A stretch of DNA of 64,000 nt, taken from assembly GCA_964028335.1 (NCBI GenBank), contig OZ034808.1:34091379-34155378 (forward strand), written 5' to 3'. The DNA comes from Altica lythri (taxonomy: Eukaryota; Arthropoda; Insecta; Coleoptera; Chrysomelidae). A program made the translations under genes and the position numbers. The notes beneath the pieces were generated by a model. It did not search any database. It saw nothing but the letters and a program-made list of their open reading frames with translations, and was not told where the DNA came from. This document shows, one piece after another, positions 1 to 15,300 of the stretch; position 1 is the stretch's first letter, and each line of letters starts with the position of its first letter.

Positions 1-24
1 GCGTATGTTTCTTTATTCATAAAA

Positions 25-310
25 ATGTTTATACGCGGCAATTATTTTTTAATTGTACTTGTGATATCGTGTGGAGTTCTTGTGCCAAATTGTGCTAGTA
101 TAAATTTTATTGTAAGTCCTGTGGATGTAATAAAATTGGCTCGATATGTTTTGGAAGGTATCGGAAAAGTTTGGAATATTGTCGATAGTAATAACGATTT
201 TGCCAATATTCCTATACCATTATTGGATAAGACTGAATCTAAATTATTTCAAAAAATGAATGTGATATCTCAAAAACTAGATGATGTATCTAATAAAATA
301 GATGAGTTAG
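25..310 (+). CDS. Exon 1A: signal peptide and helical N-terminus of the DUF4803-type gene
   Basis: The ATG at 25 opens a leader with hydrophobic core FLIVLVISCGVLV, a typical secretory signal. A segment ending in SQKLDDVSNKIDELG follows and is likely a short coiled coil. The exon ends at 310 with donor GGTAAGTG in phase 1. The split codon is completed by GT at 12502, the start of exon 2A. The intron is 12.2 kb. The reading frame continues through the donor to a stop at 351, but that tail is intronic. Confidence 0.8.
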
Positions 311-3300
311 GTAAGTGTTGTTTAAAAATATACTACAAATATTTTTGGTAAAAGTAATCGTTACGATAATTTCTATTAAATTGTTGATATCATTAATATT
401 AATGAATAATTAATAGTTTGTAAAGTGTTGGTTTCTAATTCTATTAAAAAATCGCATATTTTATCTTTTATTAACCGACCTCAAAAAAGGAGGGAGTTCT
501 CAATTTGACCATATATTTTTTTTATGTATGTTACCGAATATCTCCGGTATTTATATTCCGATTTGAAAAATTCTTTTTGCATTCGAAAGAGTAGAGTGTC
601 CGTATGATCCAGAGATGGTATGGTCCCATAGAAATTTGGTTAAGGTCTGGTCATCAATGTGGAAGATATTCCAGGAAATACCAAAAATATCAACAGAATA
701 AGCTCTGCAGTTAAGTTAATATGTTAATAATGATGTATAACATAAAGACATAATAATTAACCCGTTACAATGCTACTCTAAAGCCAAAGGCCTCTTCTCA
801 CAAGGAGAAGGAATGAGCATTTAATCAATTCGCTTGCTAACTGCGAGTTTGGATTTCAGACAATTAAGTCCACGTTTTATAACGATGTTTTCCTTCACCG
901 TATGTGAATGGTGCCTCCAGGTGTCTTCAAAAAGTTAGATTGGAAATACATGTTGGGATTGTTGGGGATTGCACGGTATTCGGAAGGTTTTGAAAATAGT
1001 AAATCATGAATTTGCGCCCACGTCTGACAAAGCCAAGTAGCAACTAAACATGATAAAATAAAAAAAAATTAAATCCCCGATTTCCTTGAAGTCGGCTCCA
1101 ATGGTTTATATTTTTGTAAAAGATTGGAGTTACTAACATCCGAAGTCGGCTCCAACGACAAATTTTAATCTTAGTTATTAATTCTAGATTTCGGATGTTA
1201 GTAACTCCAATCTTTTACAAAAATATAAACCATTAGAGCCGACTTCAAGGAAATCGAAATCAGATGCCTAGTTGCTTCCAATTTTTTTAAGAAATAAAGA
1301 TTTTATTTCTGGCTTTTTGGTGCATCTTTTTTGAAGGCGGTTCAATTTTTTTTTAAATGTTTTTATTGCAATATAATATAATAATAGGATATAAGATTAA
1401 AATAAATAAACAAAATTAATAACCGCCCGCTGCGACGATTTGTATTTTTTATCGTCCATTATTATTTGCAACATTTTTAGAATAACATAACTGCCGAAGT
1501 TTCAGAACCGGTTATGCACGCCGTGAATTGCGTACGTTGTTGTCAAGTCGTAAAATTTTATTAATATTACATCCAGATAATTATAATTTATAAAAAAATA
1601 ATATAATAGCTGAACTGTATCATTATTAACAAATAATATTTATCTATATAAAAAATCTGGTGTGGGCACCACACGACCTTCCGAACACTAACAAGTAGTG
1701 GTAGTTTTTGATAAAAGTGTCAATATCTCGAAAACTAATGAAAATATCAAAAAAATGTATTCTTTCAAAAATGACTGAAATTACATGTTCTTTCCACAAA
1801 GTATAAATATTTTGCCAATAACGATATAAAAACCCAATATTTTCAAAAAATTCCATTTTTTGATAAGAGTAAACGTCCACTTCCGGTCGGCCGATTTTAC
1901 TCAAATTCTATTAGATTCCTCCGATGGTGATTATAAGTAAGGTTTTATAGTTTCATTCCGATCCGATTAGCTGTTTAGCCGCAAATGTGTTCACAGACAC
2001 ACAGACATTTTTTATTTTTGGGTTTTTTAGGCTCAGGGAACCCTAAAACGCGTATTTCCGCTAAAAACCCGAGATCGAAATTTTTCGCGATCACAATACC
2101 TTCCTATAACAGCGTTGCTGTTCGGAAAAAAATATCGAAAAAACTAATTAGTTAGTAGTCAGATGTCAAAAATATAAAAAATAATTTGACACTAGTCAAA
2201 AGTTGATACTCTCAAAAAACATAATTTGACAGCTGTCAGATGTCAAAATATAGAAAATTAAATGTTGAAATACGCCAAAACATAATTTGACAGCTGTCAG
2301 ATGTTGAAAATATAATAACTACCAATTTTTGTTTAAAAAAAGCGAATCCACAATTTTTATTTCACATATTTCCAGTTTTTGATAAAAGTGTCAATATCTC
2401 GAAAACTAATGAAAATATCAAAAAAATGTATTCTTTCAAAAATGTCGGAAATTACATGTTCTTTCCACAAAGTATAAATATTTTGCCAATAACTGTATAA
2501 AAACCCAATATTTTCAAAAAATTCCATTTTTTGATAAGAGTAAACGTCCACTTCCGGTCGGCCGATTTTACTCAAATTCTATCAGATTCCTCCGATGGTG
2601 ATTATAAGTAAGGTTTTATAGTTTCATTCCGATCCGATTAGCCGTTTAGCCGCAAATGTGTTCACAGACACACAGACAGACACACAGACAGACAGACAGA
2701 CAGACATTTTTTATTTTTGGGTTTTTTAGGCTCAGGGAACCCTAAAACGCGTATTTCCGCTAAAAACCCGAGATCGAAATTTTTCGCGATCACAATACCT
2801 TCCTATAACAGCGTTGCTGTTCGGAAGGTAATATAACAGCGTTGCTGTTCGGAAGGTAATAAAAATGAAATTCTGTTCGTTAGTCTCGCTAAAACTGGAA
2901 AACTGCTGGACCGATTTGGCTAATTTTGGTTTTAAGTTATGTGCTATTTGCGGCGGGATCCCTCAGTTGTGCTAATAAATTTCTATAGGGGATTAAAAGA
3001 TTTTGTTTTAAAAATAAAAAAATTTCTATTTTAAGGCATAAACAGTAAGATTATGGTAAATAATAATTGCATAATCAAATCATATTTAGTAAGTTTGTTT
3101 TCTTTATTCATTTATTTTATTTAATATACACTCAGGTGCAAAAAAATCGATCTATGGGTATTTTTTGGCGAAAAATCATGTATAGATGTAAAAGGATATG
3201 TTAAATTAAAATAATTTATATAGATTATCCAAAAAAATCATTTATTTATCGAGACATACACCAAAACTCGAAAATAAAAGAATAGTCAAAATTTTCTGAA

Positions 3301-6300
3301 AATAAAAAAAATATTTATAATAATTTAATATCTAGTGTTCCCCCCTCGGGCCCTTATAACAGCCTGTAAACGTCTCGGCATTGAGATAATTAACCTCTAG
3401 ATATCAAATTGATCCAATTGGTCTCATATTTCCTGAAGAGTTGCTCCAAGTTCAGCCAAGTTGTTTGGAACGAAGACGTCTTCCTATCATATCCCATAGA
3501 TTTTCTATATGATTGAGATCCAATGAAAGGAGCAAAAGGTACCACATGCTGATCTAAAATACTTGGTATGTATGTATCTGGCAGCCGTCATAGAACCTCT
3601 ATCCACAATAACTAAATCAGAATGGGCTTATGAACTTATACCAGCCCAAACCATAACGGAGCCCCCCCTCCCCATAACTTATTCTTTCCGCAATATTGCA
3701 TTAAAAATATCGCTTTCCTTGTCTTCTCCAAATCCTTTCTCGGCCGTCTGGTGACCTCAGATAAAATCTGGACTCATCTCAGAACAATACATTGCTCCAA
3801 TCTTCATCACTCCAGTTTTGATGTTCACTTGAAAAGGCAAGGCGAGCTCTGCGATGTCCTGTGGATAGTAGTGGAGATAAGGCTGTCCTTCTGGATAATA
3901 AATTACCCTCTACAAGTTGTCGATCTGCTTACATCCACATTTCTTACTTCGCTCAGACGATTTGCCAGTTCAACTGAAGTTAGATGCCGATTTCTCAAAC
4001 ATGATGAGACCAGAAATCGATCATCTCGTTCGGACGTTGCCCTTATACGACCTGATCCTGGTCTTCTTGTAAAGTTACCGGTGTCATTAAAACGCCGAAC
4101 TGCTCTTTGAACCGCAGATCGACTAACACCTAACATTTCAGCTGCATAAAACTAAAGCCACCGCGCATCTGTTGGAGTTAGAGACATTTAGGAAGGATAA
4201 TTATATAAAAATGAAAACTTGTTGAACTAAAAACAACACTCAATAACTATCTTTTTGCTGATCACAAACAATTTTTGAAAAAAACTTGAAATACCAATTT
4301 GTTTTAAGAAATATAAAAGCAATATTAAATATATTTTATCTTATTTCTCGTATACTAGGGTAGGTACATCTAAATAACAACACAGAAATAAAGGCGTTGT
4401 ATTTCGATTGTTAAATAATATAGTTAAAAAGCGTATTTGCATGTGTCTTCTTCCGGAATGTACGAAAAAAAGTAATAAGTATCAGTAAAATGGTACCAAA
4501 AAAATTGAAAAAAGAAATTAAAAAACAAAAAAAATTAGCCAAACTGGAAAATGAAAAAAACAACAAAAATGAAAAATAGTTGCAAAAATGAATTTTATGA
4601 AAAAATAAAAACAAGAAAAAATCGAAAAAAAAATGTGTAAAATCGATAAAAGAAAGAATTGATACAAAGATAAATGGTAAATAAATAAATAAACTAAAAA
4701 AAAAGAAAATGAGAATTTATCTCAAAAAATGTGGAAAATCGTAAAATTCAATAAAAAAAATAGAGACAACGTGGATACAAACAAGAAATATGATAAAATT
4801 AACAAAAACCTGGAAAACAATCGAAAACTCGAGAAAAAATCGTAATAATTAAAACGGAAAAAGAAATCATTGATTAATAGGCGGTACGAAGTGTAATAAT
4901 GAAATGTAGGAATAATAAATAATCAAAAATAAAATATATTTTTCTTTGATGAAGTCTTCTTCTTCTTCTTATAATAGTACCTAGTCCTATTTTAATCCGA
5001 TATGTACATATCAATCAAACTCGAAAACAATAGAACACACCTGATAAGGGAACAGCGAACCGTCCATAAATTCGAACCTTTTCTCTCCCTCACAGCGGGT
5101 GTTCAATGCAATCATGATTTTACATTCTACTGTTTAAATTGAAAAAATATATATAATTATTTTTTTATAAATAAAAAAATAAATAAATACCAGAAATTTA
5201 AAGTTAATTATTTTCTGATTTCAACCATATGTAATACGCATAATTTTGAAGTTTACAGATAAGACACCAAAATATTCTACATTACACTGCGAAAGAACAT
5301 CACTCAATATAAGTAAAAAAAAAATAGTACATACATATATAAAAGAACCTTTGCTACAAAAATGTATAATAATTAATAAATTTAAATTACAAATACTGAA
5401 TCTAATACAGCAAGGGATAATCTCATAATGAAGATTTGCAATAAACAAACTTTAACAATACTAATACCAATAAGAATTAAAGAGATTTTCTCAGTGTAAT
5501 GTGGAATATTTTGGTCTTATCTCATTCTGAAAATAATTATCTTTACGTTTCTGGTATTTATTTATTTTTATTTATAACAAATTAATTATATATATTTTTA
5601 AATTTAAACAATAGAATGTAAAATCAGGACTATCGCTATGAGGGTCGAGAAAAGTTCGGATTTATGGAGTGTTTGCAGTTCCAAGGTAAGGTAGTCTTCT
5701 TTTGTGTTATAGCAAAATCATAACGTTTCTGACCATTTTAGAATTCATTGCTAAGCTATATATGCACTCGAAGTAAATTTTCTATTTCTTAAGGAGAAAA
5801 CGAACGACTCTTGCAGTTGTATCGTATTTTTCTTTTAACCTTGTCCATATTTTCAAGAGTGTGATCCAATTTCCCCTAATGGTTGGCACATTCCACATTT
5901 AGACACTTATCAGAAAAACAGATCACATAATAAAATCAAAATCAATGACATTCAAGTAGAACCTTTACTTCCAAAAAATCTTAACAAATTCTTACAAAGC
6001 ATTAGTAAGTTTGTGCCTCAAAATTGTTGATAAACGTAAAGAATTACTTATGGTTTCTATAAGATTGTTAAATTGCTCTAATAATAAAAATTAAATAATA
6101 AAATCTCAGTGATGCGTAAATTTTCAACACGAGTTTTATGAAATAGAATTCTATGAATTTCGTTTTTTAATTATATCATTTTTATATAAACAAATATTAA
6201 AATAAAAAAATGGCCCTTGGTAAGCCAGGCGCATCAGTAGATTTATATCAATTGAATATATTAAAAGTATACGTTTTAGAAAAAAACGTTATAAATAAAA

Positions 6301-9300
6301 GTTGTAGATCTCTTTAAGACAAACAAAAAAGTCTCTAACATTTTTTTCTACAGGGTGAAGTAAAAAAGTTACGATTTTTTTTCCATTTTGATTTGATGTC
6401 ATGCTCAAACGGCCGGACCGATTTGGCCCATTTTTATACGTCAATGATTTGGCCCATTAACGAACTCGACCGAGATTTTTGGACGATTGATTTTTGTACC
6501 AAATTTCATTTCGATCCGTTAAGAAATACGACCGCTATCGTGTCCACAGATTTCGTTATATCGGAACTATCGTGACCTGCGAACAAGCTGAATAGTAGAT
6601 TATACTAAAAATAATTACCTTATAAGCAGCAGATCGCGTCGCAGATAAGGTTATTTTTATAATGTTTGTAGTATCAGAAATTGGTGCTAAAAATTTGTTA
6701 CCTATTTGATAAAAATATTTAAAGCGGTATTCTTCCTGTTGGTTGGCATGAAACGAATATGTTGCCTGATTTTTAACACTTTTTTGTATAGTACCAATCA
6801 TTACAAAATTATGGTACGCCAAAACAATAATTTTGGACATCTGAAGAACCTTTTGATCTAGCATTTTTTCTATTTTTGTCAAAAGTGAGTAGTTTACTGT
6901 TGTTTTAACCATCATAATTTAAATTGCACAAAAAAATATGTAAGTATATAAAAACATCATCTTGTTGGGCAAAATCGGAGGTAAATCGCATTTTTTTGTC
7001 AGGAAACCGTTTGTACTACAGCCTAAGTAGTTAGATTTATTGTACGTCTTCCATTGAACCATGAAACCCATTCCAGCATAATTTGTACCAATTCGTACAT
7101 GTCTAAAGCATGCGTACCATGTGCTTGTGGAGAAGTCTCAAAAAATTGACTTCTGTGGTCCACTTTCATCTGGCTCTTGACTTTACTTTTTGGTACTCCT
7201 AGAACTAGCTCTGCTTGTAGAATATTGTCGACGATTCTCTCCTTGCAAGTTTATCAGATTTATCGTTTCCTTGTATTCCTCTATGCACTGGCACCCAAAC
7301 CAGTTGACACTGATTAACATCGAGATCTTTTCGGCCCACATACTAGGGAGACCACCTTAGGTCCTTAGGGTACTTTAAGGACCCAACAGCTCCTTGACTA
7401 TCTGTGCATATATTGATCCGCTTAGATTCATGAGTTCTCAAATTGTTTTCTCTTACGTATCACAAAATTGCCAAATAGCTTATTTTCACTGAGGTTTAAG
7501 CAAACAACTAAGAGACTTACTTTCTACTTACTGAATATTTCACATATACGGATTGTTTTGGTAGGTTCTTGATAGTGTTTAATCCTATATGTTCTGCTAA
7601 ACACTTCTTGCTGAGTCTTTTCGTTACCAATTAGTGATCTTTATTCGGTTTTATAAAATACTCCGGTTTCACATGTAGGTATACATAATCCTTTATGTTA
7701 TTTCTTTTGGTATTCTCTCTAATCATATCGCCGTTTCGTCCTTTGGTAAACCCAATTATTTTTCCAGTTGTGATGTGATTATTTCTTACACAATATTTTT
7801 CACTCCCTGTTTATGTCTTGTTAACAAAATATGACTTTTAGTCATTAATAGTCATTAATTGAAAAGCTTTATAAACTATGGACAACACTCGATTGTTCAG
7901 AAATATTTCTCAAGAACATTCAAGTGCAAATAAACAATTTCAAGTTACCGAGCACGATTTTAACCACATTATCGCGTAATTGCAGTAAATGCAAAATTTC
8001 CAACACATGCATTTGTATTAGATAATTAAAAAAATATTTTCGATTGAATTACTGGAAAAATATTTGGATATGTTCCATATACAGGGTGTTAAACAAAAGT
8101 GTCAAAAAATAAAATGGGTGATAGTATGGCCCAAAATATGCAGAACAGTCCTAATAAACATATGGCCGCAAATTAACGGTTTCAGAGAATCATATTTAGA
8201 TTATCTCTTTTTCATTCTCAAAAACTTGCTTTTCTTTTTAAACTCGACCAATGTCGAGTTGTTGGTGAACAATTTTACAAATTTTCGCTATTTCTGTTTA
8301 CAGTAATATTGAATTGGCATTTCATGTATGGTCGTGCAAATGGTAATGTGAGGGAAGCGCTACGTCTCTATGATGTAGATGCTTTGTCTAATCACCACAT
8401 GTCAGTTCGTGTGTTTGGAAGACTGTACCAAATGTTGCTTGATACAGGTTCATTTGGGAAACAGTCCTATAATTCTGGGAGACCAAGATCGGTGTCCACC
8501 CCTGAAACAGAAGAAATAATTTTGGCACGAGCAGAAAATCCAGAAACTATTTAGCGAAGGTAAGAATTGGGTCCCCTCTGGTTTGGAGAATACTCCACGT
8601 GCAGCAGCTTTACCCGTACCATGTCCAACAAGTACGTGCTCTGAATCCACTTGTTCATCAGGCACGTTTGGAGTTTTGCCGCTGGTTTCTAAGTAATTAA
8701 GCCGAGGAACACAATTATATTGCAGACATTCTTTTTACTGATGAGGCAGGGTTTACACGAAATAAAGTTTTTACTTTCCATAATTCGCTTATGTGGGCCG
8801 ACGTAAATCTCCATAGTATTGTGGAATTCAGGGATCAAGCACGTTTTTCGTTGAACATTTGGATAGGTATTTTGGAAGTCCGGTTACCATATCTGATTGT
8901 ACTACCTAACCGATTAACGGGTGCTGGTTACTTAAACTTCTTGCAGAACACATTGGCTGATCTTTTAGACGATATTCCTGTAATACAAAGAAATCAAATG
9001 TGGTTCCAGCACGATAGTGTTCCAGCCCATTTTTCAATTGCCATAAGAGAGCATTTAGACGGATCTTTTGGAGAAAGATGGATAGGAAGGGGGACCTGTA
9101 CCATGGCCTGCAAGTTCGCCTGATTTAAACCCCATTGACTTTTTCCTTTCGAGACACTTAAACATTTCCTATACGCCACTCCTGTGAATAACCTCGAGGA
9201 GCTGCAGCAAAGAGTAGAGCAGGGATATCATCGACTCATAGCCAATGAAAGTATTTTGGAAAGGGTTCAAGAGTCTCTGTGGCGGAGATGTCGTAGCTGC

Positions 9301-12300
9301 ATTGAGATGGAGGGAGGGCACTTTGAACATCTTATTTGACTATATGTTTATGTTGTTTGTTAATAAATATCGATATTTTTTGTACACGTTAAAAAATTGT
9401 TTTGAACGCAAAATGGGTATCTCTGAAACCATTAATTTGAGGACATATGTTTATTAACACTTTTTGCTTATTTTGGAACATACTATCACCCATTTCATTT
9501 TGGACACTTTTTTTAAACCCCGGAATTTGTAATGTAGATCATACACTTTTTTAACACCAAATCTGGTAAACTTCAACTTTTAGTTTTTGAACTTGAAAAG
9601 TTGGTGATGATAGACAAAATTAAATTAGGAAGAGGAAATTTTTGCAACTATCTGCAGTTATGATGAAATGATTAAAGATAACTTACTATATATCAATAAA
9701 AGCAAGATATGTTGTTTAGATAATAATTTAATTTTGTTTTAAATTTCTCAACAATTCTCGAGATTTCTGGGAAATGTATTTAATGAAAATCGAAACGGGT
9801 TATCAGAGATTTGTAATCATCACGAGTACCTACCTAAACAATGGTAAAATTTTTGTGTGAAAGGAAATTGTATCATTTTAAGATTTTTTATTGTAATTAA
9901 ACAAAAATGTTGTCACTAATTGATTACTTTGGTAAAATTCCTATTAGCAAATCCGATTAACATATATCCGTTATAATACGTGGTAACTGCTAGTGGTTAA
10001 TTTTATTTAACCCCCAAGAGAAACTCTGTCACGACTTCAAAACTAATTTTAAAGAAATATTTATATATCTACTCCTAAGTGATGGTTTTGTTATATTTAT
10101 CATCTTCCCCATGCTTATGTTATATTTAGGACTAATAAAAATAATAAAAAACCTAAGTTTTTTATATAAAACTTTCACTTTTAATGTTTTTAAAAAATGA
10201 CTAATGTTTCGCTTTACTAAGCATCGTCAGATTGACATATAAAGTTACATTTTGTTTATTTGTAGTTATCTGATGTTGAATAGGTAATATTAAGGCTAGA
10301 TTAAGTATGGAAGTAATAAGATATAACAATATTAAAGCCTAGATGTTATTAGCCCTAAGGGATTATCCTGGATGTATCACCCTCTAAGATCAGTAAAAAT
10401 GTAACTTTATATGTCAATCTGACGTTGCTTAGTAAAGCGAAACATAATATGTCATTTTTTAAAAAACATTAAAAGTGAAAGTTTTATATAAAAAACTTAG
10501 GTTTTTTATTATTTTTATTATTCCTAATAAAATGGACTTTCAAGTAGTAAGGGTCAGTACAATTAATTTTATTTAGGACTATTTTTTGAAGTAAAACTTC
10601 TTTAGCGACACTAGGAGTAAAAAAGTTATTCTAACGGACGTGACGTCATTCTAATAACAGAAACCGGAAACAAAACCTAATACTGACACGATTTTGCATG
10701 GGCGCCGGCAGCAGGGTGCAAGAGGGTGCGCTTGCACCCCCCTGCTATGAAATAAAATACCTGAATTTACCAGAAAATTATATATTTTTTTAATTTTTTT
10801 ATTAAATTATTGTTTGAATAAAAACTAAAGGCGTCGCGGTTGCTGTCCAAATCATTCTACATTCTATATATATATATATTAGATCATAATAGTGTGTAGA
10901 TGCAGATGCACCCCCTGAAAATAATCCTAGCGGCGCTCATGCGATTTTGCCTCCTATAAATCTGTAATTGTATGAATTGACAGCTGATCATCTTGTCAAT
11001 CGAAATACATTGTATAAATAGTTTTTTGTGTATAAAGTGTTTGTATTAAATATGAATAAACAATGTGGATTTATTAATGAAGAAAGTGATGAAAAAATAT
11101 TGATTGAAAATGAGTGAATAGGTAGGTACTCTATATGCAAAAATTTTATTTTTGGTGTGTAATTACACTATTTATACCTAATTATTTATACCTATTATTT
11201 ATACCTAGCTATTTTCGTTTTATAGACTTAAAGAGCTAAAAAGAAAAATAAATTGTGAACGTCAAAGGGGATATTATAAGCGCCAGAAAGATTTGAAGAA
11301 AAATGACAAAAATGAAAAAATGACGAGACAGCCACATTCATTATGATTTGATTAAGTAAGTTTATATACATACATACATATTATGATAGTAAATAATTGT
11401 TTATACGGAATCTTTACGTTGAGTAAAGAAGCATGTTGCACGTTTTTGTTCATAAAATAATAATATTCAAAATATTTTAACACTTTCTTATACTTATTTT
11501 AGGTTTGGTTAGGTAGCCATAAAGGCCATAAAACCACTAGTCAAGATGGCTGACCTTTGACCACCAATAACAGATCCTTCGTAGACGTGAAGGAAACAAA
11601 CTTAACTCAGGATTTTAAATTTTATGGAATATGCTATAAAATGCTACAAAATGAAATGGTTATCTAACTATCGAAGGCTCTTGTGTTGTGATGTATTACA
11701 ATAAGGTAGATACAGCTACAAAATCACACATTCTAAACGTAATGTGTGTATATTTTTAATATTGTTTACCTATTATTGAAGCAAAACTTCTTTAGGCACG
11801 ACTAGGGGTAGATTCTAACGGAAGATTCTGATGGAAGTAACTGTATAATTTCAGCTATGGGAGGAGTTTAAATTTCCGAAATTTATTTATGAAATTTTCA
11901 AACGGTTTCAAATACATTAATGGTATTTATAGACTAAAATCTATGTTTCACATTTTAGTTATCATAAACCTATTATTTCATATTTAAAAAAAAATAATGA
12001 TAACTTTCAAATTCCTATTTCTAATGAATAATATAAATATAACATCTCATTTTTTTTGTAAAGTATATAGGCAATAAATATGATTGAATTGTAATTAAAT
12101 ATTTATTTTCCGATACGTACGTCAACAAGTTTTACTTCAATCGCGCGTAAAGGTTACACGCACACTCTTTTTTTTAAACTAACAAACTGTTTTTCTCACT
12201 TAAACACTTATTCTACAAGAGGGTTTTGCTTATGGCCTAATCTTGTTATATAAACAATACATTAAATACCAAATACGAAATATTTTATTATATTTTTCAA

Positions 12301-15300
12301 CAGTTGCTTATATGGTAACATTACTCATTGTCAATATTGTAGTTGTTGTTTCAATCGTAACCAAAATCATCCTTAGTGCTAATCAATCCTAAGGAACTAA
12401 GCAAATCTTCATTTATGATAAATGATTGTTTATTGCATCTAATTTACTTTTGTAACGAATATGTTTATCGTTGACACACGTTGTTTTTTTTAATTTTTTA
12501 GGTACGGACACAATTTCAATGGTTCTACGTAACCTTCCTGATCGTGTCCGTTTGGAGCTACGGTTGAATGATTTGTTAAATTACATGACAAGAACTGATG
12601 TCAATTTTAAAAGTTTTCAAAGATATGCTAATCGTCAGAATGACTTTGAAAGGTTGACATTGGAAGATTTTGCAAGAATGGCTGTGAGTCATGACAGCAA
12701 CTCCATAACAAACCTTATGGAAAGAATACATGCTTTTGTAGCGCCTAGTGGAAGAGGAATTTCTAATACTGGTATTCTGGAGTTGTTGTTAAAAGATTTA
12801 CAGGTCAGTGCGAACTAATTTTACATTTGTTAGTAAGAAAATGTACAATAGCAGTAATTTTTATTCAGGCAGGTATTTTGAATCCATGTGGTTTGATTTC
12901 AATTCCCAGTTGTCTCTAATTTCTTACATTTTTATCTTCTGTTTTTATCTAACAAAAATATTTCTCAAATTTTCTCGAGAATCCCAGCCTTGTCTAACCC
13001 TTGACAATAATGTAAAAGAGGAGAACTTCTAAAAGAAGTTCCATTGAGCTGCGGTTATGCGAAGGCAAGCATGTTTTTAACCTCATATAAGCGTAATTGT
13101 ACTTTACAATTTTTGAAGTAAAACTTCTTTAGCCGCGACTAGGGGTAACTCAGTAATTCTAACGGACGTGACGTCATATTCTATGTAACGCAAAAAACCT
13201 GATACAAAAAACCTATCACGATTTCGCCTACTATATTAAATAAAAGTTAAATCTGTAATTGTATATTATGGTAGGCAACATAATTTACATATTTTGCTGA
13301 CCTGTCAAATTAACAGCTAATCAACCAAAATACATTGTTGGTGAATAGTTTCACGCCTAAAATTTGTGTATAAAGTGTTTGTTTTAAATATGAATAGACA
13401 AAGTGGATTTATTAATGAAGAAAGTGATGAAAAAATATTGAATGAAAATGAGTGAGTAGTCTATATGCATATATTTTATTTTCCTGTGAATCGTTTAAAA
13501 AATCAATGTTGAAATCTCCACAAAGAATAAAAGATATAAAGTTATTTGTACAGAAAATTAATGCACTAGAAAGTCTATCTATAAATGTATTGAAATTTCC
13601 AGATGGGGATCTATAAATATTTAATATACAACAGGTGGTTTAAAGTATTTTAAAAGAGATACTGGAGATTTCAATATCTACTTCAAGTGATAAATGAGTC
13701 AAACAATCGTGTTTCTTAATTTCTATGGAAGATTTTGTCAAAATTAGTACACCGCCATGTGATTTATTAGTTCTATTGAAGTAAGAGGCAACAGAGTAAT
13801 TATTATTAAATCATATGTAGCCGATATTGTAATTATTGGACCATGTTTCGGATAGACATAATATGTCTGGTTCATATTGCTTTAAGATTAGGTCTATTCT
13901 ATTAGTTTTGTTAGAAATTTATTGACAGTTAACATTTAAAATACGGAAGAAATTATCAGATTTCTCATGATTTTCACACACACAGTTCTTTATGTTTCTA
14001 CTGACTTCCTTGCGATACGTACGTCAAAACTTTTGATTAGCTAACCTAACCGTTAATTTCTGTCAAAAATTTTTTAAAACGTGAAAGTGAAATTAATGAA
14101 TTTTAGATAAATTACAAAAAAAAATAGTTTTCACTTGAATAAAATCGCGGATTCTCAAGAATATTTTACTCTTTCATCAATAAATGATAATAAACGAAAA
14201 AATCAAAAACCTGTAGCTACTTGTTAATAAACATATTTTAAATTTGAATTTATTTTGCGATAATACGTACGTCAAATAAGTTTTACTTCAATCGCGCGTA
14301 AAGGTTACACGCACATTCTTGTATTTATATTGAGATGATATAAGTTACTATGCTATTTCAATTAAGTACATATAAAGAAAATTAATAAAAATAGAGAAAA
14401 GGAAAATATATTCTCATTCCAAGGCAGAGTGCAAATGTAGTAAATTTGGTATAATTTATAATCGTCTTCTTCTCAATACCTAAAAAGAAAAAATAAAACA
14501 AAATGAGAAATTAAAATATACAAGTACATATAAGAGATATTCAAAGAATCAAAATAATATAATTTATCTATAACATATAAAATTCTAATAATCATGTATC
14601 AAATAGATAATGAGAGTAAATATTAAAAAAGTTTATAAATTTTACGATACCTTAGTAATTAAAACCGATTTTAAATAAATTAAGATAAAATGAAATAAGA
14701 AAACCAAATGTTAAGACATCAATGTAAAGTTTTACATAAATTTCAGTATAAAATATTAGAACTCATAGAAGGAAATAAAAAAAGTTTGTACTTACTTTTA
14801 GAATAGACAATGTTTGTTCTCAAGACATATTGTGATTTGTTATTAGTTTAATTTCCAAATGAAAAATTCTGAAAATAGAAAGACATTAGATTATATTGTA
14901 GATAAGATATTATAAAATTAACAATTCATTTAAAGTATAGCAGATTTTAAAAGAATGATTATTGTATTAAATGTAAATAATGAGTTAAGTATTAGATTTT
15001 TAGTAATTTGATTTGACAAAGAATTAGTAGGCGAAAGATATTATAAAATTAACAACTCATCAAAAGTTTAGCAAATTTTAAAAGAATGTCTATTTTATTA
15101 AAATGTAAATAAGGAATTAGGTATTAGATTTTTAGTAATTGTATTTGATCAATAATTTAGTAGGCGAATAGAACATAATAATGATAGTGTAAGATTGTTT
15201 GGGGATTCAGTTGTTAAATTGTTGATTTCCTGAATCTCTCTCTTGTTTTTGGGCTTTTGAAGTGATAACATGTAATAAATTTTGCTCCGTTAAAATTTCG

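Noticed and set aside
1644..2575. Two near-identical minus-strand frames starting MSKIGRPEVDVYSYQKMEFF
   Set aside because: The whole DNA block is duplicated, including non-coding parts, and the frames read into the flanks. They look like shadows of the repeat.
4411..4614. Minus-strand frame rich in F, L and S resembling a membrane protein
   Set aside because: It is the complement of an A-rich low-complexity stretch.
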